Numbered from the stretch's first letter, positions 10,733-24,800 are shown. The stretch: 64,000 bases of DNA from Diprion similis (GCF_021155765.1 NC_060110.1:19118001-19182000), one strand, 5' to 3'. The notes: generated from the letters alone by a model not told the origin. Translations and numbers: made by a program.

Positions 10733-13700
10733 ATGGAAGATCGTGAAGTGTTGTTGAAAATGAATTACCCCATTTACGCAAATATGCTCATGTCGATAGT
10801 CTCTTATTTTTTAACAGTTCGACTTATACCTAAATTTAGAGATATGTTCATCAAAGGTAACCTCTATGGCATAGACATGAACAAGAAGGACGGTGGAAAA
10901 GTGTGAGCGAAATTCTTACTATTTTACATACTTTGTAATCTCTGCATATTTTCGTCAACAATTTATGTACAAGTGTTTGGATCTGTATATCTATTCTTTT
11001 TCAGACCGGAGGCATTGGGTGTCGTGACGGGATGTGTGTTCCTTATCACAATGTTTTTATTCATTCCTGTTCCATTTACCGACTACATATTCAAGAATGC
11101 AAACTTTCCTCATAATGAGGTAAATATAATGAATTAAATGGTGAAATGTATCAGATCATTGCTGAAACTTACACGTCATCATCTATGGAGAAAGATTTAA
11201 AAGTTGATTCAATCGACGCTCTTTTAGCTAGAAGTTATCATTTATAATTGATTATTCTGCTCTCTTATGCTTCATGTTTTTATGTAAAGAAGACATTATT
11301 ACTTTGTCCGAATAAAGTATAACTAGGCTAAATGAAAATATGTATTCATACATAACGCTTGTAGCGGTTTATTGCCCAAGGATACATGTATGGATTTGAA
11401 TGGTTAGATACATCTTTATTTGTATGAATTCTCCATGAATGAAATCGCATTTTTTGGCTGCAAATGATTTGCAGTTGAAAATGAAAAGCACAAACAATAG
11501 CCTTGATTGAAGTAGATAATATAATATTTTCAAATGAATAAAACCTTAAAACCTATGAACAAGTAAGCAAAGTTCCTAATGTATCACAATTTACGATACT
11601 TGCTATATCAAGCATGCCAATGAATATTTCTTCTATTCTTGAATATTTATAACTTTCTTTGACTTCGAGCATAGCAAATGGGCCAAAAGATATATAGATC
11701 ATTCACATCATTGTTAAAAAAACTTAACTCATTTGGTTACAGTTTGTCGAGATGTTGGCGGCTCTTTTATCGATATGCTGCATGTTATTATTGGGATTTG
11801 CTGATGATGTCTTAGACCTGCGGTGGAGGCATAAGTTACTATTGCCCACAATTGCATCGTTGCCACTGTTGATGGTTTACTATGTGAACTTTAATTCGAC
11901 TTTGATCATAGTTCCAAAACCGCTACGACCATGGTTTGGTTTGTCAGTTGATCTGTGGCTGCTATACTACGTTTACATGGGGATGCTGGCTGTATTTTGC
12001 ACAAATGCTATCAATATTTTGGCTGGCGTCAACGGACTGGAAGTTGGGCAAAGCTTGGTTATAGCAGCCAGCATATCAGTCTTCAATTTAGTCGAATTAT
12101 CTGGGAATCTGTGGAAAGCGCATCAGTTTTCATTGTATTTCATGCTACCGTACATGGCAACATCACTTGCACTTTTCAAACACAACTGGTGAGCATAATA
12201 CCCATATTATTAAATATTCACTGTTGATGAACAAAGTTTACCTTTTCAAGACCTTTAGGAAAAAGGAGGTTGAATAAAAAATTGAGCGAATGAAACAACT
12301 GTATTTATGCAATGACGAATGGAATTCTAAATGGAAAAATGCTTTTTATTTTGTATAACATATGTCGAAAAGCTTCAGGTATGGGTGAGCTGATCTATAA
12401 ATATGAGCGGTATTTTCTTCTTCCACGCCTTATTCGTCTTATTCGCAACTTGACTTAGTGATAGTAGAGTTTATCATTTGATTTGATATGGCAAAGTCCA
12501 AGCTAGAATCATGTTCATACCCATTTGAAAAGGTAGGTTTTACCTCAGACTAACGGTTTGCTTTGTTATGACAAACTAAACATTGTAGAAGAACTACAAC
12601 AAATAATGGAAGTACAGTATTATCTGTGGCATTTTTTATTCACTAAGACAGCCTTATTGAATCATATTGACAGTAAATAGATTGCTTGTCCTTTCTAAAC
12701 TTAGACTTTTCGAAAAAAGTGCTCATTTTCATAGGTCAGCTAGTATAATGCCCTTTGAATCAAAACTTAATTATGAATGGTAAATTTAAAACAATTCTAT
12801 TCCCCCATCAACCGAGAATTATTTTGTTCAGACTATTTCAAGGAGATGTGTATAACACGAGTAGAAAAGATTTATACATAAAAATCATAATATAAATAGA
12901 TTCCAATGATCTTTTACATCTTACATACAAACTATTTAACATTAATATTTAACTCAACATATTAACTTATTGTATAAATTTCTTGTACACTAATTAGTGT
13001 ATAGAGAGTATTGAGTATGAGATAATATCACAGTTGTGGTAATGGCCTGGGTGTTAATAATAGTCTAACTTTGCATAAAAATTTTCTACCAGCCAGTCAT
13101 ATTTCCACGTGTTATTCATAACTATGTCTGGAGCAAAATAAGGATCGCGGGATTTATAGGCCCTCAAAAGTGCAGTCTTGTTGTCCAACCATATCCCAGT
13201 TTCTATTAAATCTTCAATGTAAGGAACATCAATGGTTAGCTTTGCATTTTTCTCTTTTACATTTGCCTTTTGATGAAGAGATGTTACGATGTTGGCAGGA
13301 TCTTGACAGAGATAGCAGTACCATCCACCATAGTGATTGAGATCCCCTATAACTAAACCTAGAGATTCTCTCTCGCTAACTTCACCATCAAAGTCTTTAG
13401 GTAGTAGTAGCGAATTTTGATGATATGCTCCACGCAGTAAACTAATTGTCGATGCGCCGATTACAATTGAAGTCTTGAGTGGATGCTGCCAAAAAAAGCC
13501 GAACACAGACCATCTCAATCGGAAGCCAATAGGTTGTGGCCACCCGTCGTATACCTTCAGGAACATTAGTGCTCTTGGATTTAAAATTTGTTCGGATTCA
13601 GTAGTCACGTAAATATCATCATCTCTTAAGTTCCGCACAACCTGACATACTTTTTCCCATATATACTTGGATATCACTCTTAATGGCTTACGTATCTTAT

Positions 13701-16700
13701 TAGCTATATTTATGTACAAAATCTTATCTTGCCCTTGTTGCAGCAAACCTTTCGCAAGCTTGTGCTTAAAGTTATCCTCCGCATTGCTGAAATCGCAAAT
13801 TACAAAGAGATCTACGACCTTGTAAAGTTCCTCCACTATTACTTCAGCAATTGCTGAATTGTAATCATTCAACGAAAATACGTAGATAATTCGTCGTACC
13901 GTTTTTCGTTGTTCTAATTTGATATTTTGCTTGGAAGCCATAATCGCTCGCCACACTACTTCTGGCTGGCCACAGTCGGAGCCATGCCAACCCTGGTCAC
14001 AGATGCACCGTTTTCTCTCAATCTCCCCGCTATTGGCCATTCTCGTTACATCTACTCCATCTCGCCAACACCATGTGTGATTGTATTTTTTGAATGATTG
14101 CAATGTATGTCTGTCCTTTAGGTATATATTGCTCTTGATTGTCTGAAGATGCGATGCTGAGTGGTCGACTGGTGGTACATTTTGTACTGCCTGCAATTAC
14201 AAATCTAAGTCAATACCTTGATACTAAAATTTTGGTCACTATTTTTGAGATTGCATTCTTGACAATCTACGAAAACTGGAAAATGAAATAATATACTTTT
14301 AATTGACAGATATAAAAATGTATAATTGAACTTTACCTTTGACTTTTCGATTTTCACGAAACTAACTGAGGTCTGTGTGGTCGGCGCAATAATATCCGGC
14401 GGTGGTGTAGAGGCCACGTAAATTACGACGATAAGAATTTGTAAAACTAACAACGTATAGAGCAGGGCCAGCTTCCCATCTAGACGGCCCTGCATATCCA
14501 CACGTTTAGCCCTGAACTATTGAATTGCGAATTTCACATTTCACTCCTTCATTCAAAATCCCAAAACGATATCTCTCAATCCCGATAAGGCTTGACGTAA
14601 TAAATGCATAAGTGCATTTCTTCATCTGAAAAAATAGCAAGATATGAATCTTAAAATCAAGTAATTTTTTTAGGTATATTTTCATCTTGAAAACCTATAT
14701 ATATATATATATAAATCATTTGCTTAAAAGTTGAGTATTCCATCAAACATACTTTAGTTACGCAAAATATTTTAAATGAACAGGACACGAAGTGGTGCAA
14801 AATTTGTAAAAAGCGTACCGGATCATTTTGTTATGATACAAAATTGAACTAGACTGCTCAGTTTTCTTAGAATTCAAATATTTCGTTGTATAAATTGAAT
14901 ATCTCCTTCCTGTCAATGAAACTCTGAAAATGTCTTCTACAGGGGGTGCGCGCCTAGCGATGCATCCCGTTTTACATTCATGAGATGCATGATGCGTATC
15001 GGTTATTCCCAGGCTGATCCAACGGGTCCGATCGGTTTATTCTCGCGACTGACTCACGGTATACGATGACAAGTGCCATAAAATAACGTGATATTGAATG
15101 CTGTTTTTTTTATTTTTAAATTTCAGCACCGTTGATATTAAGTCAAATCATATTTGAAACGATCAAATTTATTTTTGCATGTTTGTTTACTTTTCATTCG
15201 TGCATACGTATCTACAAATTTTAACTTTATTATAATCAGATCACTTTAATTATATTCCGAAATCGTGTGTATCGCGAATTTTACAATTCCGTTCTAATTC
15301 TATATACTCAAGAGAATATTAGCACACGATAGAATGTCAAATGTGATATTATTAGGGATTTCAAATCGTCGGGCGTGTCTCACGAGGGACTGGGTATAGA
15401 TTACTGATTTGTCATGACTAATAAGCAACTCGCTAAAGCGAGGATACCGTGACGAAATGACGTCATTGTCCATGCATCGGTTCAAAGGCCTGCAATTTCG
15501 AATCACGGAATAACTCGACACTCAGTATACGCGCGAATTCAACGTTCCGTCGTAGCGCCTAGCAACAGTTCAATTGTTGTACAACACTCACCAAAAATTG
15601 CGGTCTTCCCTTGGCCTCCTAGCCGCGCGTCAAGATACTTCTGGAACGGAATAAGCAGTCTCCCGCATTTCGCATATTTTTAGAAGCGATCGTAGTGAAG
15701 TGCGCGACCCATTCGAGGGCCGGGTGAAATTCCTACGGGCGCTACGTTTTCTCGCCCTTTTCGGCTCCTCCTTTCCTCTGTACCGAATGCGAATGCGAAT
15801 GTGAATGCGAAATCCAAACCACACCCGAAACACGGCGAAGCGCGATATGCGCAAGGCTGAATGGCGCGCGTGCGTCGCGCTCTAGTTCTACACGTATATT
15901 CGCGAACGATGAAAACACAAATTACAATTTCTTTCAAGAGTTCAATCCTTTATTTGCAACTGTAAACAGGGTTCATAAAAATATGTAGTTTCGTTACCTT
16001 ATCGGAATAAAGCGGATGTTACAATCATTGTCAAGTTAGGCCGTTGCCTCGCCATGCGCGAGATGTAGGTATCTTTGTTCATTTTAAATATCTCGTGAGA
16101 ATTTCCAAATTCTAATTCACGCGATGCATGAAAATCATAACACTGATTAACCACAAGAAGTGTTTTTATCCGGTAACTACTTTCAATATTCGTCAAAGTT
16201 ATCCAGCTACATTTTTTATACACTCACGCGTTCAACTAAAGTTGCACTGAGCAATTTATAGCGCGAAAAAGTAACAGCGGTATACGCATATTTTTAATTG
16301 GATGAATTTATTGCGAAGTTCTTAACGACGTGTATTTATGGTCGGTTAGCTCTTGGCATACTGCTGCCCGCTAGAGACTTGAGGTCGATTGCTTCTGTCT
16401 GTGGTTCCTTTTGCTCTCTCAATCGTAGCTACCTGTACAGATTTTCAAATGGCTCTAAGGACCATCTGCCTGGGACTTATCCAATCTATATGGCAGAAGA
16501 AGCAGCTGGTGCTCCTTTTTGAATGTCAGTCGATCAACCGCCGGCTGCCTTTTTCTTCTTTGATACAAAATGTATCCATTTTGAAGAAAACCAACCACCT
16601 TCGACATAGTAAAATCACTGGAATTTTTGTTAATTCATATTCTCACATGGCAACCGTAATATATGTATATCGTCGTGATTATTATTTGTTCAAAGGTATC

Positions 16701-17687
16701 CATCGCAGGTATTCGTCGGAGACACATTTTGCTATCTTTCCGGAATGACATTTGCAGTGGTCGGCATATTGGGTCACTTCAGCAAAACTATTCTACTGTT
16801 CTTCATACCACAAATTATAAACTTCTTGTACAGCATACCGCAACTATTTCATTTGGTACCTTGTCCGCGACACAGACTTCCTAGGTGAGCAGAAAACCAA
16901 AGTCCATTCAGTTCATTGTTGGGATTTGAGATATTTTCATCGTTGCGAATGATCAGTACGAAAATTGATTATATATATATTGTAGGGTGTGGTTTTTCTA
17001 CATTTTTTAATTACATAATAAAGTTCGAGATATTTTGTATATTACAGGCAAATCAAGGTATTTCCAAGATCAGGTTGAACATAAGATTGATTTTTCTTTT
17101 TTTTTTTTAGATATAACAAAGAAACGGACAAGCTGGATATCAGTGTTACTGTTTTTAAAAAATCAGAGCTCAACGTGCTTGGTAAGTTTCAGTGTGAATA
17201 TTTATAACTTTAATCAATTTACGCCTGTATCAGGTGTCACGAAAAAATAAAGTTTACGGGTGATTTCGTAATTTTTTTTGATTTTAGCCTTAGTGGTTTT
17301 CGTATTTTAATGTTGAATCTACATTTGTCAACAGCTAAGCTTTGCTTGTGGGTATTTCGCACATTGAAGATCGTAAGTTGGAAGGAAGAGAAAACTGGTT
17401 TGGTGACGTGTAACAATTTAACGCTGATCAATTTTATACTATATATGATTGGCCCAACATCTGAGCCAAGTTTAACTATAATCCTCATACTTATTCAGGT
17501 AATTCAAAACTCACAGAATCACGTATTTCACGATAAATTTTGCAGTAATGGCTTGCTAGATATGATGTCGTCAAACAAAATTCACGTATACTTATCACGC
17601 ATTGAACATTTTTCACTACAGATTGCGAGCAGTGTATTGGCATTTATGATCAGGTATCCACTTGCATCAGTGTTTTACGATATTTAG
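10733..17687 (+). CDS. ALG7: UDP-GlcNAc--dolichyl-phosphate GlcNAc-1-phosphotransferase (DPAGT1/ALG7)
   Basis: Seven exons join cleanly: 10733-10902, 11005-11119, 11743-12188, 16696-16884, 17111-17181, 17335-17498 and 17622-17687, giving 406 residues (human DPAGT1 is 408). The enzyme transfers GlcNAc-1-phosphate from UDP-GlcNAc to dolichyl phosphate in the ER membrane. This is the first step of N-glycan precursor synthesis and the target of tunicamycin. Hallmarks are the [15 protein letters not shown] segment with the conserved Asp-Asp pair, [16 protein letters not shown], many hydrophobic membrane segments, the FVGDTFCY block in exon 4, and the [10 protein letters not shown] cytosolic loop across exons 4 and 5. 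The ATG at 10733 gives the expected N-terminus. Intron 3 (12189-16695) is about 4.5 kb and contains the MGAT3-like gene on the other strand. AATAAA at 17974-17979 is a likely polyadenylation signal. Confidence 0.95.
13054..14495 (-). CDS. MGAT3: Beta-1,4-mannosyl-glycoprotein 4-beta-N-acetylglucosaminyltransferase-like (GT17)
   Basis: Two coding exons, 14337-14495 and 13054-14190, give 431 residues. Vertebrate MGAT3 (GnT-III) adds the bisecting GlcNAc to the core mannose of N-glycans in the Golgi. The protein has type II topology: a short cytoplasmic head, a membrane anchor at about residues 8-28 ([20 protein letters not shown]) and a proline-rich stem. Next comes an EGF-like cysteine segment ([16 protein letters not shown]). 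The GT17 catalytic domain follows, with [45 protein letters not shown] and [10 protein letters not shown] blocks. I start at ATG 14495; the codon at 14501 in the same frame is GTG. The whole gene lies inside ALG7 intron 3, antisense to it. A non-coding 5' exon is likely, with an acceptor at 14626-14627. Whether the insect enzyme makes bisected glycans is not shown. Confidence 0.9.
14506..14625 (-). promoter_or_regulatory. Upstream ORF in the MGAT3-like 5' leader
   Basis: Directly after a good acceptor (TTTTTTCAG ending at 14626) an ATG at 14625-14623 opens a 39-codon frame that stops at 14508-14506. The stop lies 10 bases before the main ATG and in another frame. If the exon begins at this acceptor, ribosomes would meet this uORF first. 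Confidence 0.35.
14697..14713. repeat. (TA)n microsatellite
   Basis: Alternating TA run inside ALG7 intron 3, upstream of the nested MGAT3-like gene. Confidence 0.8.
15540..15900. promoter_or_regulatory. CpG-rich segment, possible MGAT3-like promoter
   Basis: A locally GC- and CpG-rich patch within the otherwise AT-rich ALG7 intron 3, with hexamer-like GCGAAT repeats at about 15785-15812. It lies about 1 kb upstream of the MGAT3-like leader exon on the minus strand and is the best candidate for that gene's own promoter and first exon. It contains open frames on the minus strand, but they look like composition effects. Confidence 0.35.
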
Positions 17688-18865
17688 ATGAGAGTTATTT
17701 CACGTAATGCACTTCGAGGTTGGATATGTGGATAACAAGCTCCACGGGTCTTGATGCTTATCAATGTTATGCATATTGCATTCTGTTATACCAAGTCTGA
17801 ATGATCATAATGATCACAAAAAGATTTACTATCCTGTATATAATTATATTAAATATTATATTATCAAGACAAAAATCGTATATCTTTTATTACCTGGAAT
17901 ATTATTATATATAAATATTACCTGTATATTAAGTGAGGCACCTAATAACTCGAATGTGACCTATTTACATATCAATAAAATTTTTTTGATCTTGAAATGG
18001 CCTGTTTAAATTAGTCAGTTAAGAATGGCTTGCTTAAAAATTATCACTATAAAGTCAGTATATCTGTTTAAAATTATCACTGATATTACCATAGGTAAAT
18101 ACATGCAGTATATTGTAGGAAAATTTTTTTTCCCCACATTAACTTTAAATCGTTACTTACGCCATAGTAATGTAGATCTTTTGTAACCAAACTTGCACAT
18201 TTTTACTAAAGAATATCCGATTATCTAGGGTATAACCGTGTTTCTCATGTGTTAATTGTTCATGAAATAACATATTATATATATAACATATATGCTCTAG
18301 GATATTTAGTGGAAAACGTTATTACATTTGTAATACCCCTGCTCATTGCTGAGGAAAGTGTTGGTATCAGGTATTCATAATGCTGAAAATTCAGTAAGAC
18401 TTTTTTTTTAATGAACAAAACAGTAAAAATTGAAACATAACTGTGGAGGAATATACATTTTTTTCACCAAACAAATTCTTATAAAAAATGTCAAATACTT
18501 ACGAGAGGTACACATTCATATATCTGTTAAATCTCATAATTCACGATTTACAAACACATATTTCTTCCCCAAGCTTGGTAGAAATTCGCAATGTTACTTC
18601 AGAAACGGAAGACAAAATGCTAAAGCTGCATTCTAATAAGTTAGCCCTGCAAAACTGGTAAAATATAGAAATCTTCTGAAAGTTTAGGATTGCATCATAT
18701 CTTTCAACTCATTTTGCTTCATCGATATGAACTTTATTTGAAATAGAAAAAAAAAAAAAAAAAACTGATACATATTATAAGACCTCTCCGTGTAGTTGGG
18801 CAACATAACTATAATTGTACCGTTGACTATTTTCTAAAACTACTTTGAGATGTTCGATGCCATTT
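17688..18865. other. Convergent intergenic spacer with A-tract
   Basis: AT-rich non-coding sequence between the ALG7 stop (+) and the stop of the downstream ZNFX1 copy (-). It holds the ALG7 polyadenylation signal and an 18-base A run at 18747-18764. I found no exon that would extend the shortened C-terminus of the ZNFX1 copy. Confidence 0.55.
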
Positions 18866-21800
18866 TCATTCTTTAGGTGAGGATGGAGTCGACAGCAGAC
18901 AAATTTCACATCTCACTAGAAAAATATGCCCTACAGGGCACTTATACCAATCTTCGTCGTCTAGTCCCACTGTCTTAATCGTGATGTTTTTCTCTTTGTT
19001 GATTGTTAGGGATGATTGGAGTGACTCTTTCAGTTCCACTAGCTGTTTGTAGATTACATTGCTCTTAGTATCTGTAAATTTCCTGAGGTTCAGCAGTCCC
19101 AAGCAAACTATTTCTGTTTGCAATGCAGTCTCGTCCTTGTTTAATTCATGTAACATCTCGAGTTTACAGAGCTGAACCTGTGACCAAATTGACCGTTTAA
19201 TATACGTATTATAACAACAATACAAACAAATGTGCGTGACAAATAAAAGCAAATTTGGAATGGATGTAGTATAGTCTCCAAATAATCCAAAGCATGTTAT
19301 TGTAGAGGACATATTTTATTACCATATAATGTAATCTGACGAGCTCATTTTCGATATCCTTGACCATTTGGTACGACATATTGTGATGGGTCGGAAGGCA
19401 TGAGATCAGCATGATAATTTGATTAAGAACCACCGGCCAATTATTGGTATTACGATAGATGGTTGGTATTTCATCGAGTTTTTGTAAAATCGTTACAGTG
19501 ATGGTGAGTTTCATTCTGATATCCTTCAACAATGCGATACCTAGGTTCCTTCTTTGATTCACAATTGTTTTCAAATTTTCGAACAATTTTTTGTGAGCAT
19601 TAAAACCTGAAAGTTCAGTGATAGTATACGTAGGCAAATTATATAAATGTTATTTTGATCTTACAGTGCACATAGAAATATTTATTGCAAACATGCAGTC
19701 AACGAAAGATCGTTCATCAATTCAATTACCCAAGTAATTGGTCAAACGTAGTTCGGAATACCTTGAAACTCCTTTGTATATACTTCTGGGATTTTATTAA
19801 TATCATCGACAAGCCTCTGTTGATCATCTCGTAAATTTTTTAGTCTGAAGGAGACCTGATCCACTACAAATTCTATATTCTTACATTCCTTCTTAAGCTG
19901 GTTTGTGTATCGTACACAATTTGTAATACGAGTTTGGCATACTGGACATACTTTAATACCAATTTTAAAGCTGTGGTGCCATTCCCAGTCAAGATAGTTA
20001 CTTTCAATACAGTGACCACAGTCTGGCAAATACACATACCTGTAGAGAATCACCGAAAATATGATTCAGCTGGGAAAAGTTTAGAAGCATAAAAAAAAAT
20101 TTCAAAAACTTGCAGATCTTGTTATTTGCGATTATTGGCTCCTGTATAATGATGTAGATTAATTTTACTTTTGGACCGTATGCAAAATGTCTTATTTGCT
20201 TTTTGCCTTTCTTCATTTTGCAATGAGACTTATTGTAGTTGATTACCATATTATGTTGCTTTTCGAAAAATTTTGGGAAAAGCAATATTTTTTTGTTGGC
20301 TCGAAGTTGTCTTACCGTACATCAGATTTACTTTTATTAGAGACAAAAGTAGGTAGATCCTTCTCATCGCAAACACGGCAGAGTGGTGGGCATGGTTCGC
20401 CGCAAAATCCGATGCAGGGATGCCCACATTTAGTACGTTTTCGGCATGGTTCATTACATGCCACTCGATCACATATTTCGAAGCACAGTTTCTCACATTG
20501 AAGATGTTCACATCGCCATGAACAGGGTTCCTAAGAAGGGAAATAATAGATTACCAACTTTATAAATTAAAAATGCTATATTTCCTAATGTATTTATACT
20601 AATCTCGTATCTTGTATAAAGTCGATTATATTCGTCTCATAATTTCTTTTCTTTTTATCAGCAAATGAAATTGTTAATAATTCATACTTAGCTTACCTGA
20701 CATGGTGTACAAGATACCCGACACTTGAGTTCACATTCAGTATGCTGACATTTCAGGGAACATATTTCATTACATGGCCGACATGGATCCTTGCAAGGAG
20801 CCTTGCATCTGTAACAATGACACTAATGATACTACTACTTACTAATGACATTCCTTGAAATTGGGAAAGCAAAACTATCAGCAAATGTGGTATCTGTAAC
20901 AACAGATTTGACATCCGTAATATATCTATGTTAAATGCACTAAAAAAAATTAAATGGATTTGAATAGTCAAGAACTGGAATCCTAGACACTTTGAACACA
21001 TCATACTTATGACCACAGATGAGAATCTTGTCACACGGTTGACGGCATGCCATATGGATTCGCCCTTGTTTACAGGAACCACAACTACCGCTACAAACGT
21101 GACCACAAGGTAACAAAGTGGTGCAAGGTTGTGAGCAGTGCTGCAACAGTTTATCTGCATATTCTGCTAAACCTACGAGATAATAAAGGACTATTAATTT
21201 TAGTAATTGCTTTATCACTGACATGTTGAATAAATTTCGATTCGTTGAAAAAATTCCGTGAATTATGTAAACTCACCAGCTTCTATTTTATAACATGGCA
21301 CAGCGTACAAATGTTGACACAATCCCAGTTTGGGCAGGGGACGTGGATATTCGCATCGTTTAGTACACAGTTCCTTGCATTGGGCTTTGCAGGGATGTCC
21401 ACATTCAAGCTTGCGTGGACATTGACCCTCACAAAAAGCAACTGTTGGATTTTCAGAACAAGAAATTTTTACTTCATGGCCACAGTCAGGTACAATCTTG
21501 ACTACCTGAAACGTTGAGAAAATGCTGTGAAAAGGAAATTCAGATCAACATCTAATCCACATTTTGGTAAAAATAGTTAATACAGAAAAAATATTGCGTC
21601 AGCGATAATCACATTGTTCGTGCAACTTTCTACCAACTAAGAATTACTTTTTGGAAATTGAAAGGTTAATTTTTTTAATTGTTTTTTTGTCAGTCACAAC
21701 TGGCGAAATTTCTGAGTGTTATATACTAACCATTTCTTTACAATTTCCGCATGGCATGTAACAATCGTCTTTGCAAGTATGACCACATGGCAGTTGGCGT

Positions 21801-24800
21801 TTGCATCGTCGTGTGCATATTTCTGTCTCCACATCCTTTGAGCAATGCACTTTATATTTATGGCCACAAGAACGTTCCTTTAGCACAGTTACTAGACAAA
21901 CTGTACATGATTCGTGGCATTGTCTAGAGCATCGATGGTCAAGTTTACATCCAGGTGCTGTTTTTTTACACTGTTCAGTACATTTGTACTGAAAATTCAT
22001 GGCAAAGAACAATAGGAATACAGTTACAGTGTATACAAAATCTCGGGCAACAGCGAATATTTTGAAAAGTTTGAACATACTCGTATATGATAAGGATCTT
22101 CTTCAATGTGACATTTTTTTTTGCAAGCGTGACCACAAGATAACAATTTCGCGCAAATATGAGTACACGGAAATGTCGCAGCAGGTAAATGACAAGGTTT
22201 TTGTACAGTGTGACCGCAGCGTAAAGTGGTTGGTTCCTATAAAGAAAGCTTTTTTTAATTTGAATAAATAGATAATTAAATATTTGATGTAGACTTCCCA
22301 ATTTATAAACATTGAAAAACGGTACAACATAAAAAATGATAAAAAAAAGAGTACAATAATTACGAAGTTGAAAAAAATTTTTATAAAAATATAAACTATT
22401 CAATTAAAACTTCACCTTGGTTTCACATTTATATTTTTCTAAACCTGTACTGCAAATAAAATTTGCATGATGACCGCACTTGGGATTTACTGCCATGCGC
22501 AATGTTCCACAAGGTGGACAGGCTACATTGCACAATGAACCACAACGAATACCACAGGAGCGGCACTTTTTCAAACATGGTTCTTTGCAAACGTAATTCT
22601 CATGATCCCTGTTCAAAATATGACAAGGATTTATACAGGTATGACCGCAAGGTAATACAGTACCACATTGACGTGAGCATCCACCAGTAGGAAAATTTTC
22701 AAAGTCCTTTGCTTGTCTTATCTGAAATTATATGCATATAATCTGGTAGAAATTCAGAATGATGAAGAAGGACTAAACTCAAAAATTTTACTTTATGTTA
22801 GCAGGATGTTAAGCAGACGTTTAAATCAGTTGTGAACTTATACCTCTGTTAATTGATCTGGATGAATTTGGCACTGCAAAACAAGAGAACTTCCGATAGC
22901 ATTGTTGTCTTCAAGGGTTTTTTTTATCTTGGGCCAAATTTTATTTTTCACTATTAAGTTGTCCATATTTCCCATAATATAGAGTCCTTCGCGAGCACGT
23001 GATAATGCTACACAAACTCTATTCTCAGTACGTAAAAATCCGATGTTACCATTACGGTTATTCCGTACCAACGATAGTAGTATTATTTTGTTTTCCTCTC
23101 CCTGGTAGTTATCAACTGTTGTTACACGTACATTACGCAACATTGGCATACTTCTTTTAGCCTGAAATTCGTACACAACCTAAGCGATCAGCTTTCAAGT
23201 CTAACCATGTTAATACCTATAGGTTGTAATATACCACTGGACAAAGTACGAAAATATTAATATGGGCACAGAATAGTTGGGATCGAAGTATTTGAGATAC
23301 ATAACAAAGTTTGCTGATTCTGATTGACGAATTCACAAAAATTGTTTACTGTTATATCTATAATTAATTTAGAATGTATCCTTACCTCTTTAAATTTGAA
23401 TAACTGACCACTGTATGTACATAGTATAGTGATTTCATCCGAAGCATACCCTTGTTGCAGCAAATATTTTGCAAAAGCCAATAAAAATTTGACTTCGAAT
23501 GGGTTGGACACTGACTCGCTGTCTAAAGCTCCCAATTCATAATTTTGATGATTCAAGAAGAATAAATTTTTCTCCAAGCCTTTTACTGCAGGATAAGTGA
23601 ACACAGATACATGGTTCACTAGTGTTTCATATATCGCCGGGGATATCAGTTCAGCAATTTGTGGCCTCATGCGATGCTGAACGACTAACTGTGCGCTTTT
23701 ATTCCTCATATTCACTATTCTCTCAAACAGAGAAATGTTCAAGTTATAATTAACCTCCAGCTCAAAAGTAGCCGGTTTTGGTCGTAATTGCTTATGATCG
23801 CCGATAAGGATAACTTGTTGACAGTGTTCGGTCAGAGAACAGATTACATGAGCTTCAAGAATTTCTGCTGCTTCCTCTACCAGTACTGCAATAAAAAAAA
23901 TTCAACGTCAGTATTTCACGCGTCTATGATGAAACGTGAACTCTAAATCAATATAATTTGGTTGCATACATCTCTCAAGTGTAAAAAGATATCGGATTAG
24001 GTAAAAAAAAACGTTCACCTATAGGAGCCTTCAGTGCACGCAAGATTTCATGCAGCCTTGCTGCACCTGTAGTGGTCAATCCCACAACCAAAGCGTTACG
24101 CATCACTTCTAAATCAGTCATTTGTTTAAAATCATCCAGTTTAGCAGATATTTCGTCATACTCCGTTTCCAGCTGCACAATATTTTTTTTTACCACTTCA
24201 TGGGAGGTTAACAACCAACGATTATAGATTTCCCACCTTTCATATTTTAGGTTGCTCTGTGATGTTGATTGATTTTTACTTAAGGGATGTTGGCTCAGAA
24301 TTGCCTTAAATTGAGAAATTTTCAATAGCAAAATATAACAATTATCATTGGTTGCTATTGGTTGATATACTAAATTAACATTTATACATTGTTAGATTCA
24401 TTTATTTCCAAATAATATAAGAAATAATGTATTCACAACTCTATCTTACCTGTGCAGTTTTTTGTAATTCTTTCAACTCCTCAAGTACTTTATTCAATTT
24501 CTTTTTTGGACGTATGTCTTGGGTTTTATCGGTGCTACATTGAGTTATTTTTGTTCCTAATCTGTGAATAGCAGCATCCAGGTCACTCAGATCCAAACAA
24601 CTGAATTGCGATTTATCTTCAAGTACTACACTTGCTACATCAAAATCATCATCTATATCTATCTTCTCATCATCGGAGTCATACTCGGATTTGGCTGCAG
24701 AGCCTCTGTGTTCATCTGAACAGTACTTAAAGGCATGTATTTCGTCAATTAAAGGTACAGAGTATGCACCAAATAGTTGAGTAAATAAATCCGCAGGAAG

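Noticed and set aside
14205-14336. Continuation of the first MGAT3-like frame beyond 14337
   Set aside because: This is read-through into the intron; the GTAAAG donor at 14336-14331 and the acceptor at 14191-14193 join the two parts in phase.
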